From Schlegelella_A sp038241255 (GTDB lineage Bacteria > Pseudomonadota > Gammaproteobacteria > Burkholderiales > Burkholderiaceae_C): a DNA stretch of 61,679 nt. The stretch covers positions 1 to 61,679 of the forward strand of contig JBBRFW010000009.1 in the NCBI GenBank assembly GCA_038241255.1, read 5' to 3'. Each line of letters opens with the position of its first letter. Within the stretch, counting starts at the first letter, position 1. A program made the translations under genes and the position numbers. This document shows positions 24,903-33,979 of this stretch, piece after piece. Below the pieces are notes generated by a model. It was not told where the DNA came from, did not search any database, and was given only the letters and a program-made list of their open reading frames with translations.

Positions 24903-26020
24903 TGACCATCACGGTTCCCTTTGCCGACCTTCACGCACAGTACCTCTCGATCAAGAGCGAAATAGACGCCGCGATCGAAGATGTGATCCGAACGTCTGCC
25001 TTCATTCGGGGACCGCACGTCGAGAGATTCGAAAGTGAATTCGCGGCCGCCACCGGTGCCGCGCACTGCGTTTCGTGCGCGAACGGAACCGACTCGCTTT
25101 ATATCGCCATGCGCGGGTTGGATCTCCAACCCGCGGATGAGGTCCTCGCCCCGGCGCATTCCTGGATTTCGACCACCGAAACGATCACGCAAGCTGGCGG
25201 CAAGGTCGTGTTTTGCGATACTGACGCCGCGACCTACACCATCGATCCGCGCCAGATCGAGGCGAAGATCACGCCCCGCACCGTCGGCATCATTCCGGTT
25301 CATCTCTACGGGCAGCCAGCCGACATGCCGGCGATCATGGCCATAGCCGCGAAGCACAAGCTCTGGGTGATCGAAGATTGCGCGCAAGCGCACCTGGCTC
25401 GTTGCGACGGTCGTCCGGTGGGAAGCTTCGGCAACGCGGCGTCGTATTCGTTCTATCCCGGCAAGAATCTCGGCGCGATGGGCGATGCAGGAGCCATCAC
25501 TACGCCGAACGCGGATCTGGCGAGGCGCATGGCAATTTTCGCGCGCCATGGCGGCCTGAAGAAGGGTGATCATCACATAGAGGGCATCAACAGCCGGCTC
25601 GATGGCCTGCAGGCGGCGGTGTTGTCGGTGAAGTTGCGTCATCTGCCGGCGTGGACGGCTAAGCGACGGGCGTTGGCGCGCGCCTACGGGGATTCGCTCG
25701 CCCACATCCCCGGCCTGGCTCTGCCCTCGGTGGCAGCGCTACGGGAACCTGTCTGGCACCTCTACGTGATTCGACACGAGCGCCGGGATGATCTCGCCAA
25801 GCATCTGGCGCGGGGCGGTATTCAGACAGTCGTCAACTACCCCAAGGCGCTGCCGTTCCTACCGGCGTATTCCCGCCTCGGTCATAGTGGCGAAGACTTT
25901 CCCGTCGCCCATGCCCATCAGTCAAGAATTCTCTCGTTGCCGATCTTCGCGGAGATGACGAAGCAACAGTTGATGGCTGTCGCCGAGGCCCTAGGAACCT
26001 ATCAATACGATGCGGTTTGA
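24902..26020 (+). CDS. DegT/DnrJ/EryC1 aminotransferase, WbpE/WlbC-like
   Basis: PLP enzyme of 372 residues expected to transaminate the 3-keto-uronic acid made by the WlbA-like dehydrogenase. The PLP lysine is Lys188 in SFYPGKNLGAMGD; PVHLYGQ and EDCAQAH are the phosphate and pyridine-binding segments, and SANGTDSL anchors the cofactor phosphate. It overlaps the acetyltransferase by one base (TAATG). It differs from the second aminotransferase at 41777 in lacking a CBS domain. Confidence 0.92.
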   Translation: MTITVPFADLHAQYLSIKSEIDAAIEDVIRTSAFIRGPHVERFESEFAAATGAAHCVSCANGTDSLYIAMRGLDLQPADEVLAPAHSWISTTETITQAGGKVVFCDTDAATYTIDPRQIEAKITPRTVGIIPVHLYGQPADMPAIMAIAAKHKLWVIEDCAQAHLARCDGRPVGSFGNAASYSFYPGKNLGAMGDAGAITTPNADLARRMAIFARHGGLKKGDHHIEGINSRLDGLQAAVLSVKLRHLPAWTAKRRALARAYGDSLAHIPGLALPSVAALREPVWHLYVIRHERRDDLAKHLARGGIQTVVNYPKALPFLPAYSRLGHSGEDFPVAHAHQSRILSLPIFAEMTKQQLMAVAEALGTYQYDAV

Positions 26021-26103
26021 GGTGACGACGCGCGGTCGTGCCGTGTACCCAGATCTCTTCGCCACTCACCAAAACGGGAACTCATCAGCCCACCGGGAAG
26101 ACC

Positions 26104-27420
26104 ATGCCTAGATACCCCCGTCATCGCGATATCGATCTCGCGCCGTTTCGCAGCGATACGCCTTCGGACGCACGCTACGGATTGCCGTTGCAAGTCCGCT
26201 TCTGCCGCCGTTGCGTGATTTCAAATCAGCGCCCCAATTCCGCTGTCGAATACGAGCACACCAAGGACAGCCAGAAGAAGACGATCCATCTCGATGCGAG
26301 CGGAGTCTGCGACGCCTGCCGGATGGCAGAGCAAAAGCAAGGCTCCATCGATTGGGCTGAGCGCGAACGGCAGCTGCGTGAGCTTTGCGATCGCCATCGC
26401 CGCGGCGACGGCTCATACGACTGTGTCGTGCCGGGCTCGGGCGGAAAAGACAGCTTCTACGCCGCGCACATCCTGAAGCATAAGTACGGTATGCATCCCC
26501 TCACGGTAACGTGGGCGCCGCATATCTACACCGAATGGGGCTGGCGCAACTTCGAGGCCTGGCTTCACGCCGGCTTCGACAACTTCCTGTGTACACCGAA
26601 CGGGCGCGTCCATCGCCTGGTGACGCGGCTAGCGGTCGAGAATCTTTTCCATCCATTCCAGCCGTTCATCTTCGGACAGAAGGCGCTGGCTCCGAAGATG
26701 GCGCTCCTGCATAAGATCCCTCTCGTGTTCTATGGCGAGAACGAAGCCGAATACGGCAATCCGATCGCCGACACACAATCGGCGGAGCGCGACTGGTCCT
26801 ACTTCACCTCTGGCGACAAGTCGACGATCCACCTCGGCGGAACATCTGTGGCCGACCTCCAGGATCAATTCGGCGTCGACTCACATGAGCTGCAGCCCTA
26901 TTTGCCCGCCAATCCGGACCAGATCCGGCAGCGCAAGATTGAAGTGCACTACCTGGGCTACTACCTCAAGTGGCACCCGCAGAGTTGTTACTACTACGCC
27001 GTCGAACACGGCGGCTTTCAGGCTTCCCCGGAGAGAACGCCTGGCACGTACAGCAAGTACAACAGCATCGACGACCGCATCGATGACTTCCACTACTACA
27101 CGACCTTCACGAAGTTCGGCATCGGCCGCGCCACCTACGACGCGGCGCAGGAAATCCGATCGGGCGACATCACGCGGGATGAAGGAGTCGCGCTGGTTCG
27201 TCGGTTCGACGGCGAATTTCCTGAGCGGTTTGCAGAAGAGGTCTTTCGCTATCTGAGCATTCCGCCGAAGGAGTTCGCGAAGGCGTCGACGATGTTCGAG
27301 CAGCCCTTGATGGACAGATCGTATTTCGACAACCTGGCCGACTCCTTCCGGTCCCCTCATCTCTGGAAATACGAGCACGGCGAATGGAAGATTCGCCATG
27401 CGGTGTGGCAGGGAGAGTGA
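26104..27420 (+). CDS. N-acetyl sugar amidotransferase (WbpG/WbuX/PseA-like), set A
   Basis: PP-loop ATP pyrophosphatase that turns an N-acetyl group into an acetamidino group with ammonia from HisH/HisF. The 438-residue protein has a four-Cys zinc-binding set (34, 37, 69, 72 in FCRRC and CDAC) and the PP-loop SGGKDS at 112–117. The ATG at 26104 is chosen for the GGGAAG site upstream; a longer frame from 26038 is possible. It is followed by hisF and hisH, the full ammonia supply. By position, its substrate is likely the 2,3-diacetamido uronic acid. It is longer than the set B enzyme, with a 31-residue insert between the Cys pairs. Confidence 0.88.
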   Translation: MPRYPRHRDIDLAPFRSDTPSDARYGLPLQVRFCRRCVISNQRPNSAVEYEHTKDSQKKTIHLDASGVCDACRMAEQKQGSIDWAERERQLRELCDRHRRGDGSYDCVVPGSGGKDSFYAAHILKHKYGMHPLTVTWAPHIYTEWGWRNFEAWLHAGFDNFLCTPNGRVHRLVTRLAVENLFHPFQPFIFGQKALAPKMALLHKIPLVFYGENEAEYGNPIADTQSAERDWSYFTSGDKSTIHLGGTSVADLQDQFGVDSHELQPYLPANPDQIRQRKIEVHYLGYYLKWHPQSCYYYAVEHGGFQASPERTPGTYSKYNSIDDRIDDFHYYTTFTKFGIGRATYDAAQEIRSGDITRDEGVALVRRFDGEFPERFAEEVFRYLSIPPKEFAKASTMFEQPLMDRSYFDNLADSFRSPHLWKYEHGEWKIRHAVWQGE

Positions 27421-27423
27421 TCG

Positions 27424-28185
27424 GTGGCCAATGTCAGGCTGATCGCGCGGCTCGACATCAAGGGGCCAAACCTCATAAAGGGCGTGCATCTCGAAGGTCT
27501 GCGCGTCATCGGCGATCCTCAGGATTACGCCCGTCGCTATTACGAGCAGGGCGCCGACGAGCTGATCTACATAGACATCGTGGCCAGCCTTTACGGTCGC
27601 AGCATGCTCACGGAGATCGTGCGTCGGGTGGCGCATGATGTCTTCGTTCCGCTCACCATCGGCGGCGGGGTGCGCAGCGTCGATGACGTGCGCGACCTGC
27701 TTCGCGCCGGCGCGGACAAGGTGGCGATCAACACCGCGGCGGTCCGACGACCGCAGCTCCTGACGGAGGTATCGCGCCAATTCGGCTCCCAATGCATGGT
27801 GCTGTCCATCGAGGCCAAGCAGCAAGCGCCGGGACGCTGGGAGGTTTATACCGACTGCGGCCGTGAGCGCTCGGGCCTCGACGCGGTCGAATGGGCGCGC
27901 CGTGGTGTTGAACTAGGTGCGGGCGAGATCCTCTTGACGTCGATCGATCGCGAAGGCACGCGCAAGGGCTTCGACGTTGCACTGACGCGAGCGATCTCGT
28001 CGGCGGTGACGGTGCCGGTGATCGCGAGCGGCGGCTACGGCGAACCGCGCCATCTCACCGAGGTAGTGGCGACAGGCCTGGCAGACGCGGTTGCCTTCGC
28101 AGACTGTCTCCACTATGAACGGACGACGATCTGCCAGTTGCGCGCCCATGCTCATGCGGGCAACCTCTCTGTCAGGTCCGTGTGA
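27424..28185 (+). CDS. HisF-like ammonia channel subunit, set A
   Basis: A 253-residue TIM-barrel homologous to the imidazole glycerol phosphate synthase cyclase. In histidine synthesis two acids are catalytic (Asp11 and Asp130 in Thermotoga numbering). Here Asp11 is kept (LIARLDIKG) but position 130 is Glu (VLSIEAK). Phosphate-site features IGGGVRS, LTSIDREGT and IASGGYG remain. GTG start with GGGAGAG upstream. Its place between the amidotransferase and HisH suggests ammonia delivery rather than histidine synthesis. Confidence 0.88.
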   Translation: MANVRLIARLDIKGPNLIKGVHLEGLRVIGDPQDYARRYYEQGADELIYIDIVASLYGRSMLTEIVRRVAHDVFVPLTIGGGVRSVDDVRDLLRAGADKVAINTAAVRRPQLLTEVSRQFGSQCMVLSIEAKQQAPGRWEVYTDCGRERSGLDAVEWARRGVELGAGEILLTSIDREGTRKGFDVALTRAISSAVTVPVIASGGYGEPRHLTEVVATGLADAVAFADCLHYERTTICQLRAHAHAGNLSVRSV

Positions 28186-28189
28186 TGCC

Positions 28190-28825
28190 ATGCAAGTGAC
28201 CATCGTCGACTACGGTATCGGCAATTTATTCAGCGTCACCCGCGCGCTCGAGCGCTGCGGCGGCGAAGTGACATTGTCCGACGACCCTGTGGTCATCGAA
28301 AATTCCGCACGACTGATCCTTCCCGGCGTTGGCGCATTCGCCGGCGGCATGCAAGGGCTTCGCGATCGCGCGCTCGTCGATCCGATCCGACAATACGCCA
28401 AATCGGGCCGACCATTCCTCGGCATTTGCCTCGGCATGCAACTTCTCGCGACGGTCAGCGAGGAGTTTGGCGTACATGAGGGCCTCGATCTCATTCCCGG
28501 CCGCGTAACGCCGATTCCAAACCGGACTATTGAAGGCACGCCGCACAAGATTCCCCACATCGGCTGGAATGGTCTACTCGCGCACAGGGGACGTTCCTGG
28601 AACGACAGTCCTCTCGCCGATACCCGCGAGGGTACTGCGGTCTATCTGGTGCATTCCTATGAGGTCGTTCCCGACGACCCAGAAGATCGTCTGGCCAACT
28701 GCCTCTATGGCGGCCACAACGTGTGTGCAGCCATCAACCGCGGGAGCATCAGCGGTTTTCAATTTCATCCTGAAAAGAGCGGAGAGTCGGGGCTGCGCAT
28801 GTTGAAGCGATTTCTCTGTAAATGA
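28190..28825 (+). CDS. HisH-like glutaminase subunit, set A
   Basis: Class I glutamine amidotransferase of 211 residues producing ammonia for the WbpG-like partner. The Cys80 nucleophile (GICLGMQLL) and His193/Glu195 (FQFHPEKSG) complete the triad; the N-terminus VTIVDYGIGNL and LPGVGAF are typical for HisH. The start codon at 28190 follows the hisF stop by 4 bases. The sugar context rather than a his operon indicates the specialised role. Confidence 0.9.
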   Translation: MQVTIVDYGIGNLFSVTRALERCGGEVTLSDDPVVIENSARLILPGVGAFAGGMQGLRDRALVDPIRQYAKSGRPFLGICLGMQLLATVSEEFGVHEGLDLIPGRVTPIPNRTIEGTPHKIPHIGWNGLLAHRGRSWNDSPLADTREGTAVYLVHSYEVVPDDPEDRLANCLYGGHNVCAAINRGSISGFQFHPEKSGESGLRMLKRFLCK

Positions 28826-28898
28826 GCAGCTGCTCGAGATTCGCGCAAATTGCTCTCGGATCAAGATCTGGCGTTCTCCATGTTCTAGGGCGCTTGTC

Positions 28899-30188
28899 AT
28901 GACTGTCGGGGTTCTTCGCGCCGGGGCGATTTACAGCGTTGCCAATGCGCTATCGGCGGCCGTGCCGTTCGTGTTGCTTCCAATCCTGACACGCGCGCTC
29001 GCGCCAGAGCAATACGGGGCTGTGATCAGTTTCTTCCTGCTGGTCACGGTGAGCAGCTCCATCGCCGGTCTTAACGTGCACAGCGCTGTATCAGTCAAAT
29101 GGTTCGACAGAAAGGACGTTGATTTTTCGCGCTATGTTGGGGCGGCGCTTTGCGTCGCCCTCATGAGCACCGCGGTCTGCGTAGCCCTGTTGCTTGGGTT
29201 TGGCATCTTGTGGCACGAACGCCTCGGCCTCGATTCGAGCCGGTGGCCATTGGCAGCCCTGTACTGCGGCACTCTTGTCATCGCGGGAGTGAGAACCACG
29301 CTATGGCAAAGCCAGCGCCTTCCGCTACCGTCTGCCACGTTCCAAGTAACTGCTGCGCTTGCCAACGGCGCATTTTCCGTCCTTGGCGTTTTCGTCCTGT
29401 CGTTGGGGGCGGACGGCCGCATCCTTGGCGCGTCGTGTGCCGGGCTGGTAACCGCCGTAATCGCGGTTTGGCTTCTGCGGGTGTCGGGCGACGCGACGTG
29501 GCCGCCGAAATCTGCAGACATCCGCAAGCTGGCGCGTTTCGGCATTCCCCTCATTCCCCACGCTCTTGCCGGGGCGGTGCTCACTTCTGCCGATCGGTTC
29601 GCTGTCGCCGCCAAACTCGGATCGGAGGCCCTTGGCGTTTACGGCGCCGCGGCACAGTTGGGAATCATGATGAGTGTGCTTGGAGACGCGATGGTGAAGA
29701 CATTTTCACCGTGGATGTACTCGCAGATGGCACGGCGCAGCGGTGCCGGGCGACTCCGCATCGTCGGAGCCACGTATGCGTTAATACCGGTATGGCTGGT
29801 AACAGCCCTTGTCCTCTGGCTGCTACTCAACATCTCGGAGGCATGGCTACTGGGCGCTCGATATCAAACTGCGATCGGCCTATCGATATGGTTTCTGCTC
29901 GGCGGTGCGATATCTGCTGTCTATCTGAACATCGCCGGATTGTTCTTCTTCACATCTCGCAACGAGTGGCTGAGCCTAGCCACCGTGGCTTCTGCTGCCC
30001 TTTCGATTTGGATCGCACCTCTTTTCGTTGCCCGATTCGGAGCGCGCGGGGGTGCCGCGAGCTACTTGGTCACGCAAGCCACCCTACTTGTCTTGTCGTG
30101 GACCCTTTCAATGCGGGTGCAGCCGATGCCGTGGAATCGGCCGGTGCTCGCGATGCGCGCACTGTTCAGACTGCACCGAAGGCGTTGA
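28899..30188 (+). CDS. Wzx-type polysaccharide flippase
   Basis: Integral membrane protein of 429 residues with about 12 hydrophobic segments, of the polysaccharide-transport (MATE/MOP) superfamily. It begins AGAIYSVANALSAAVPFVLLPILTR, the usual first-helix pattern with LPxLTR, and has RFGIPLIPHALAG at the second half start. Its role would be to flip undecaprenyl-linked repeat units to the periplasm. A 73-base gap precedes it. Codon use is visibly less GC-biased than the housekeeping genes, as is common for flippases in variable loci. Confidence 0.85.
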   Translation: MTVGVLRAGAIYSVANALSAAVPFVLLPILTRALAPEQYGAVISFFLLVTVSSSIAGLNVHSAVSVKWFDRKDVDFSRYVGAALCVALMSTAVCVALLLGFGILWHERLGLDSSRWPLAALYCGTLVIAGVRTTLWQSQRLPLPSATFQVTAALANGAFSVLGVFVLSLGADGRILGASCAGLVTAVIAVWLLRVSGDATWPPKSADIRKLARFGIPLIPHALAGAVLTSADRFAVAAKLGSEALGVYGAAAQLGIMMSVLGDAMVKTFSPWMYSQMARRSGAGRLRIVGATYALIPVWLVTALVLWLLLNISEAWLLGARYQTAIGLSIWFLLGGAISAVYLNIAGLFFFTSRNEWLSLATVASAALSIWIAPLFVARFGARGGAASYLVTQATLLVLSWTLSMRVQPMPWNRPVLAMRALFRLHRRR

Positions 30189-30190
30189 GC

Positions 30191-30694
30191 ATGCTCAACC
30201 GTGTGCTTGCAAGGTTGCTGCTTCGGACTCGTGCCGCTTGCTGGCACATCGTTTACCGAGACTTTGCATCGCGCTATCGGATCCATCCGTCATTTCGTTT
30301 CAATGGTCACGGTATCCAGCTATACGGGGAAGGAGCGATTGAATTGGGCGCCGAGAGTTACATCGGTGAGCTGTCGACCCTTCAGTCCAGCAAAGGTCGA
30401 GCGATTCGCATCGGTCGCCGCTGCCGAATTTCCCACAACGTCCGGATCTACACCGAGACTTCCGATGCGGACACTGATTTTCGGCGAGAAGACGGGACTT
30501 CAGTGCGCGCCGATGTCGAGATTGGTGACGGCGTGTGGATCGGTACAAACGTCTTCATTGGTCCCGGTGTGGTGATTAGCGCGAATTCCGTCGTCGGTGC
30601 GAACGCGGTGGTCACCCGCAGCATTCCGCCCAACGAGGTTTGGGGCGGCGTACCGGCAAGACTGATTCGTCAAAAGCGAATTGCGGAAGACTAG
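30191..30694 (+). CDS. Hexapeptide-repeat acyltransferase
   Basis: A 167-residue left-handed beta-helix acetyltransferase (NodL/LacA/CysE relatives). Repeat motifs IRIGRRCRISHNVRIYTE, ADVEIGDGVWIGTNVFIGPGVVI and GANAVVTRSIPPNEVWGGVPAR form the fold and the acetyl-CoA site. It probably O-acetylates a sugar of the repeat unit; acceptor unknown. Starts 2 bases after the flippase stop. Confidence 0.8.
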   Translation: MLNRVLARLLLRTRAACWHIVYRDFASRYRIHPSFRFNGHGIQLYGEGAIELGAESYIGELSTLQSSKGRAIRIGRRCRISHNVRIYTETSDADTDFRREDGTSVRADVEIGDGVWIGTNVFIGPGVVISANSVVGANAVVTRSIPPNEVWGGVPARLIRQKRIAED

Positions 30695-30696
30695 GC

Positions 30697-31902
30697 ATGA
30701 TCGAACCCAATGTACGTCCTTCTGATGCTCGGCCAACTCGCGGAGGAAAGGGGCATGTAAGTGCGCTGGCCCCGGTTCCTGTCAGATTGGGAGCCTGTGC
30801 CGCGTTGATGCTGATCGTTCTATTCGCGGGCGCGGTCTTTCTGTATTTCGTCGGCGTGGACGCGCTCGAAGGCCGCAACGAGTTTCAGTTCTTCGCAGAC
30901 TCGCGCACGTATCACGCGATGGCCCGCGGCGATGTAATCGGCCTGGGGGGACTAAGCGACTCGATCGCAGTAGCGGGAAACTTCCTCGGTCCCCTCCTTC
31001 TTCTCTCGGTGACCGCTGACAACTACTACTTGGTCATGGCCGTCAACACGCTGCTGTTCTACCTGTCGGTTGCGAGCATCGCCAAATCTCTCAGATTCGA
31101 CTCGCTTCGGTTTTCGGTCCTGCTCCTGATCAACCCTTTAACCGTTTCGAACCTGCTGGCGGTCAACAAGGAAATCTTCTCGCTCGTTTTCGTCGCGCTG
31201 CTGCTTAGAGCGCTGGTGGGTGGCTCCCTAATCTCTTGGGCAGCAGCAGCGCTCGTATCGGTGCTCGTACGCTGGCAACTCACAGTATTCCTGGTGATGA
31301 TGACTCTGCTCATTTCGCAGACGAACCCCCTGCGGCGCTATCGACTGGCGACCCTCGTCTTTCTTCTCGTCGGCGTTTCGGTGCTGTATGTTCAGCTTTC
31401 CGCTGCGTTCGAATCGATCCGATTCGCATTCGAGACAGGAGCCGAGGAGCACGAAGGCTCGGGACTCTATGAATGGCTGCAGGGCTGGCAGGAGCGAGGC
31501 GCTTATCTGTTCGTGTTTCCGCTGAAGGCGATGCACGTGCTGTTCGCGCTCGGCTTGCGTGTCGATCGACTCGTCGCCCCGGTCGACATCTACAACGACG
31601 TCTGGCAGTTGCTGCATTCGACGATGACGCTTGTGCTTTTCGTGGCGTTGCTGAAACAACGCCTATTTCGCCTGCCCAATGACCTGATCTACCTCTCGAT
31701 TCTCTACATCGCGATCTTCGCGTTGAGCCCGATTTATTCGCCTCGCTATTCTTATCCGCTCTATGTGCTCTGGGCAGCTGCGCTGGTGGCTCGAACGCCT
31801 GTTGTCTCGCTCATGCGGACGCAACTTCCGGTAAGGGACAAGAGAGCCGTTCGTCGCCGTCTTCTCCCGTCCGTGCGCTCCACGAGAAACGTGCCGGCGT
31901 GA
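30697..31902 (+). CDS. Multi-pass membrane protein, Wzy polymerase candidate
   Basis: A 401-residue protein with about 10 hydrophobic segments. After the first one an acidic/aromatic loop (ADSRTYHAMARGD) resembles the periplasmic D–Y motif of EpsG/Wzy-like and GT-C enzymes. A longer soluble loop (about residues 255–280) and a basic C-terminus follow. It is the only polytopic protein of unassigned role beside the flippase, so polymerase is the best guess. I do not recognise a family signature that proves it. Begins 2 bases after the acetyltransferase stop. Confidence 0.6.
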   Translation: MIEPNVRPSDARPTRGGKGHVSALAPVPVRLGACAALMLIVLFAGAVFLYFVGVDALEGRNEFQFFADSRTYHAMARGDVIGLGGLSDSIAVAGNFLGPLLLLSVTADNYYLVMAVNTLLFYLSVASIAKSLRFDSLRFSVLLLINPLTVSNLLAVNKEIFSLVFVALLLRALVGGSLISWAAAALVSVLVRWQLTVFLVMMTLLISQTNPLRRYRLATLVFLLVGVSVLYVQLSAAFESIRFAFETGAEEHEGSGLYEWLQGWQERGAYLFVFPLKAMHVLFALGLRVDRLVAPVDIYNDVWQLLHSTMTLVLFVALLKQRLFRLPNDLIYLSILYIAIFALSPIYSPRYSYPLYVLWAAALVARTPVVSLMRTQLPVRDKRAVRRRLLPSVRSTRNVPA

Positions 31903-33368
31903 ACGCTCTCGTCCGTACCCCCCTCTCATTAGCCGACATGCTTGAAGTCGAGAATGATTCAGCGATCCTGGAGCTTCGTTGTCCGGACACCGGCATACCG
32001 CTATGGGTCTTGCTGCGAATCCCCTTCCTCCGCAGCATCATGTCGGACGCACTGTATTCAGTTCCGATGGTCGTACCGGCATCGGGAATTCCAAAGGTTG
32101 CCGCGATGTTGGCTTTGGGCCGGGCGATCCCGCACAACCGAACAGTTTTGCGAAGGCCGCGGGCCGAAGTGTTGATCGCCGCGACCGGCGTGGGCACCAT
32201 ACTGCGCGACGGGCTCTGGTTCAATAGGCTCAGCGATCATTTCGCTTCGGCCAACCCCGGCCAAACCTTGGCCATCGAAGATCTGTTCGCCTGGCGTTGG
32301 CCTTTCCCCCGCGTGAACCGCCGCGTGCTGATCAGCGCACCGACGCTGGCCGCGGCCGCGATCGTCGGCACGGCGCGATGCGGCCCCTCGCATCGCGAGC
32401 GTGCAGCTCGAATGATCGCGGTCGTTGGACAACGCGCGCGAAATCTGCTTGGGTGGGATATCAGCTCCGGCCGCGCCGCTGCCTTGTCCGAATGGCTGGC
32501 ACGTAAGTCTGCCGCCCTGCCATGGCTGTACCGGAACTACCGAGCGCTCCTGCAACGCGTCGGGCCGCGGCTGGTGATCAAGGAAGAAGCCTGCTACGGC
32601 CCGTCAGCTGCTTTCATCCTCGCCGCCCGCGACCTGGGAATCGCGACCGCCGAATATCAGCACGGCGCGATATCCGCTGGGCACGATGCATACAACGTGG
32701 CCGAAACCGTCCGGAGCGACAAGAGGTTTCGTCGAACGTTGCCGGACTACCTGCTGTGCTACGGGCGCTGGTGGCTGGAGCAGATCAACATGCCTGTCCA
32801 ATGCGTGGCGATAGGCAACCCGCACCGCGGCCAGCAAATGCTTGCCCTGGAACGGGCGCAGGCCGGCGAGCGCCGCGACATCCTGGTCCTCGGCGACGGC
32901 ATCGAAACTCGTCTCTACCTGGGCCTGGCACGTCGTCTCGCGGAGCACTGCGGCGAGCGCTTTCCGATTGTCTTTCGCCCGCACCCTCTCGAACGCGCGG
33001 CGGTCTTGAGCGAGTTCCCCTCGGGATGGTCTGAGGGTATTCGCATCGACGCTGCAGCCGACATCTATCAATCGTTCCGGTCCTCCCACGCCGTGGTGAG
33101 CGACGTCTCCACCGGCCTGTTTGAGGCCGTGGGGATCACCGACCGCGTCTTGGTCTGGAACACTGCGAAGGCAAGGTTCGCGTTTCCGGCGCACCCGTTC
33201 CCATCGTTCAACGACGAAGCAGACCTCGCCCGCCAGCTCCTCGGCGCCGCCGTCGCGCCGCTGGCGCCGGCGACCGTCAATGCCATCTGGGAACCCGACT
33301 GGCGGGCCAACTACGTGAGCTTCCTCGCGGGCGTCGGTTGCACCATTTATGAAGGGACCAGCGCGTGA
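31899..33368 (+). CDS. Putative GT-B-fold surface-polysaccharide glycosyltransferase
   Basis: A 489-residue soluble protein with a GTG start. Visible features are the segment EYQHGAIS (about 261–268), FRPHPLERA with a conserved HP motif, and SDVSTGLFEAVGI near the C-terminus; this pattern of a His-rich nucleotide loop followed by S-x-x-S-T-x-xxE is found in GT-B enzymes of the capsule/CDP-glycerol-transferase and polysialyltransferase type. It sits directly upstream of the second amidination set and the nonulosonate genes, so it may transfer the CMP-nonulosonate. Specific donor and acceptor are not identifiable. Confidence 0.55.
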   Translation: MNALVRTPLSLADMLEVENDSAILELRCPDTGIPLWVLLRIPFLRSIMSDALYSVPMVVPASGIPKVAAMLALGRAIPHNRTVLRRPRAEVLIAATGVGTILRDGLWFNRLSDHFASANPGQTLAIEDLFAWRWPFPRVNRRVLISAPTLAAAAIVGTARCGPSHRERAARMIAVVGQRARNLLGWDISSGRAAALSEWLARKSAALPWLYRNYRALLQRVGPRLVIKEEACYGPSAAFILAARDLGIATAEYQHGAISAGHDAYNVAETVRSDKRFRRTLPDYLLCYGRWWLEQINMPVQCVAIGNPHRGQQMLALERAQAGERRDILVLGDGIETRLYLGLARRLAEHCGERFPIVFRPHPLERAAVLSEFPSGWSEGIRIDAAADIYQSFRSSHAVVSDVSTGLFEAVGITDRVLVWNTAKARFAFPAHPFPSFNDEADLARQLLGAAVAPLAPATVNAIWEPDWRANYVSFLAGVGCTIYEGTSA

Positions 33369-33979
33369 TCACGATCGTCGACTACGGCATGGGCAACCTC
33401 GGCTCGATCCGCAACATGCTCAAGAAGATCGGTGCGGAGTGCGAGATCACCGGCGATCGGAAGCGCGTCGAGAACGCAACCAAGCTGATCTTGCCTGGCG
33501 TTGGAGCGTTCGATGCCGGGATGAGTCGCCTAGGCGGCGCCGGGCTCCTGCCGGTGCTCGACGAGCTGGTGCTGAACCGCAAGATCCCGGTGCTGGGTAT
33601 CTGCCTGGGCATGCAGCTGATGACGCAAAGCAGCGAGGAAGGCGCGCTCCCCGGCCTGGGCTGGATTCCGGCGCAGACGGTGCGCTTCGCCCCGCCGCCC
33701 GGCGCCGGCATCAAGGTTCCGCATATGGGCTGGAACGTGGTCCATGCATGCAAGACCTCCAGTTTGATCGCCGACGCGGAGCCCGAGGAGCGCTTCTACT
33801 TCGTCCACTCCTTTCACGTCCGTTGCCGCGACCGCGAAGACGTTCTGCTGCGCGCGAATTACGGCGGCGAGGTCGATGCCGCGTTCGAGGTCGCCAACAT
33901 CATGGGCGTGCAGTTTCACCCGGAGAAGAGCCATAAGTTCGGGCTTCGGCTGCTGCGCAACTTCGCTCGGGCTTACTGA
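33365..33979 (+). CDS. HisH-like glutaminase subunit, set B
   Basis: Second class I glutamine amidotransferase, 204 residues with GTG start overlapping the preceding stop. The triad is Cys80 (GICLGMQLM) and His185/Glu187 (VQFHPEKS). It begins ITIVDYGMGNLGS. It is clearly diverged from set A, so an old duplication or separate acquisition is more likely than a recent copy. It is followed with a 1-base overlap by the set B HisF. Confidence 0.9.
   Translation: MITIVDYGMGNLGSIRNMLKKIGAECEITGDRKRVENATKLILPGVGAFDAGMSRLGGAGLLPVLDELVLNRKIPVLGICLGMQLMTQSSEEGALPGLGWIPAQTVRFAPPPGAGIKVPHMGWNVVHACKTSSLIADAEPEERFYFVHSFHVRCRDREDVLLRANYGGEVDAAFEVANIMGVQFHPEKSHKFGLRLLRNFARAY

Noticed and set aside
22019..26020. 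Ugd–WlbA–WlbB–WbpE as a uronic acid route to plain UDP-GlcA only
   Set aside because: The WlbA/WlbB/WbpE-like trio in this order indicates a diamino sugar, so a UDP-GlcA-only reading leaves three genes unexplained.
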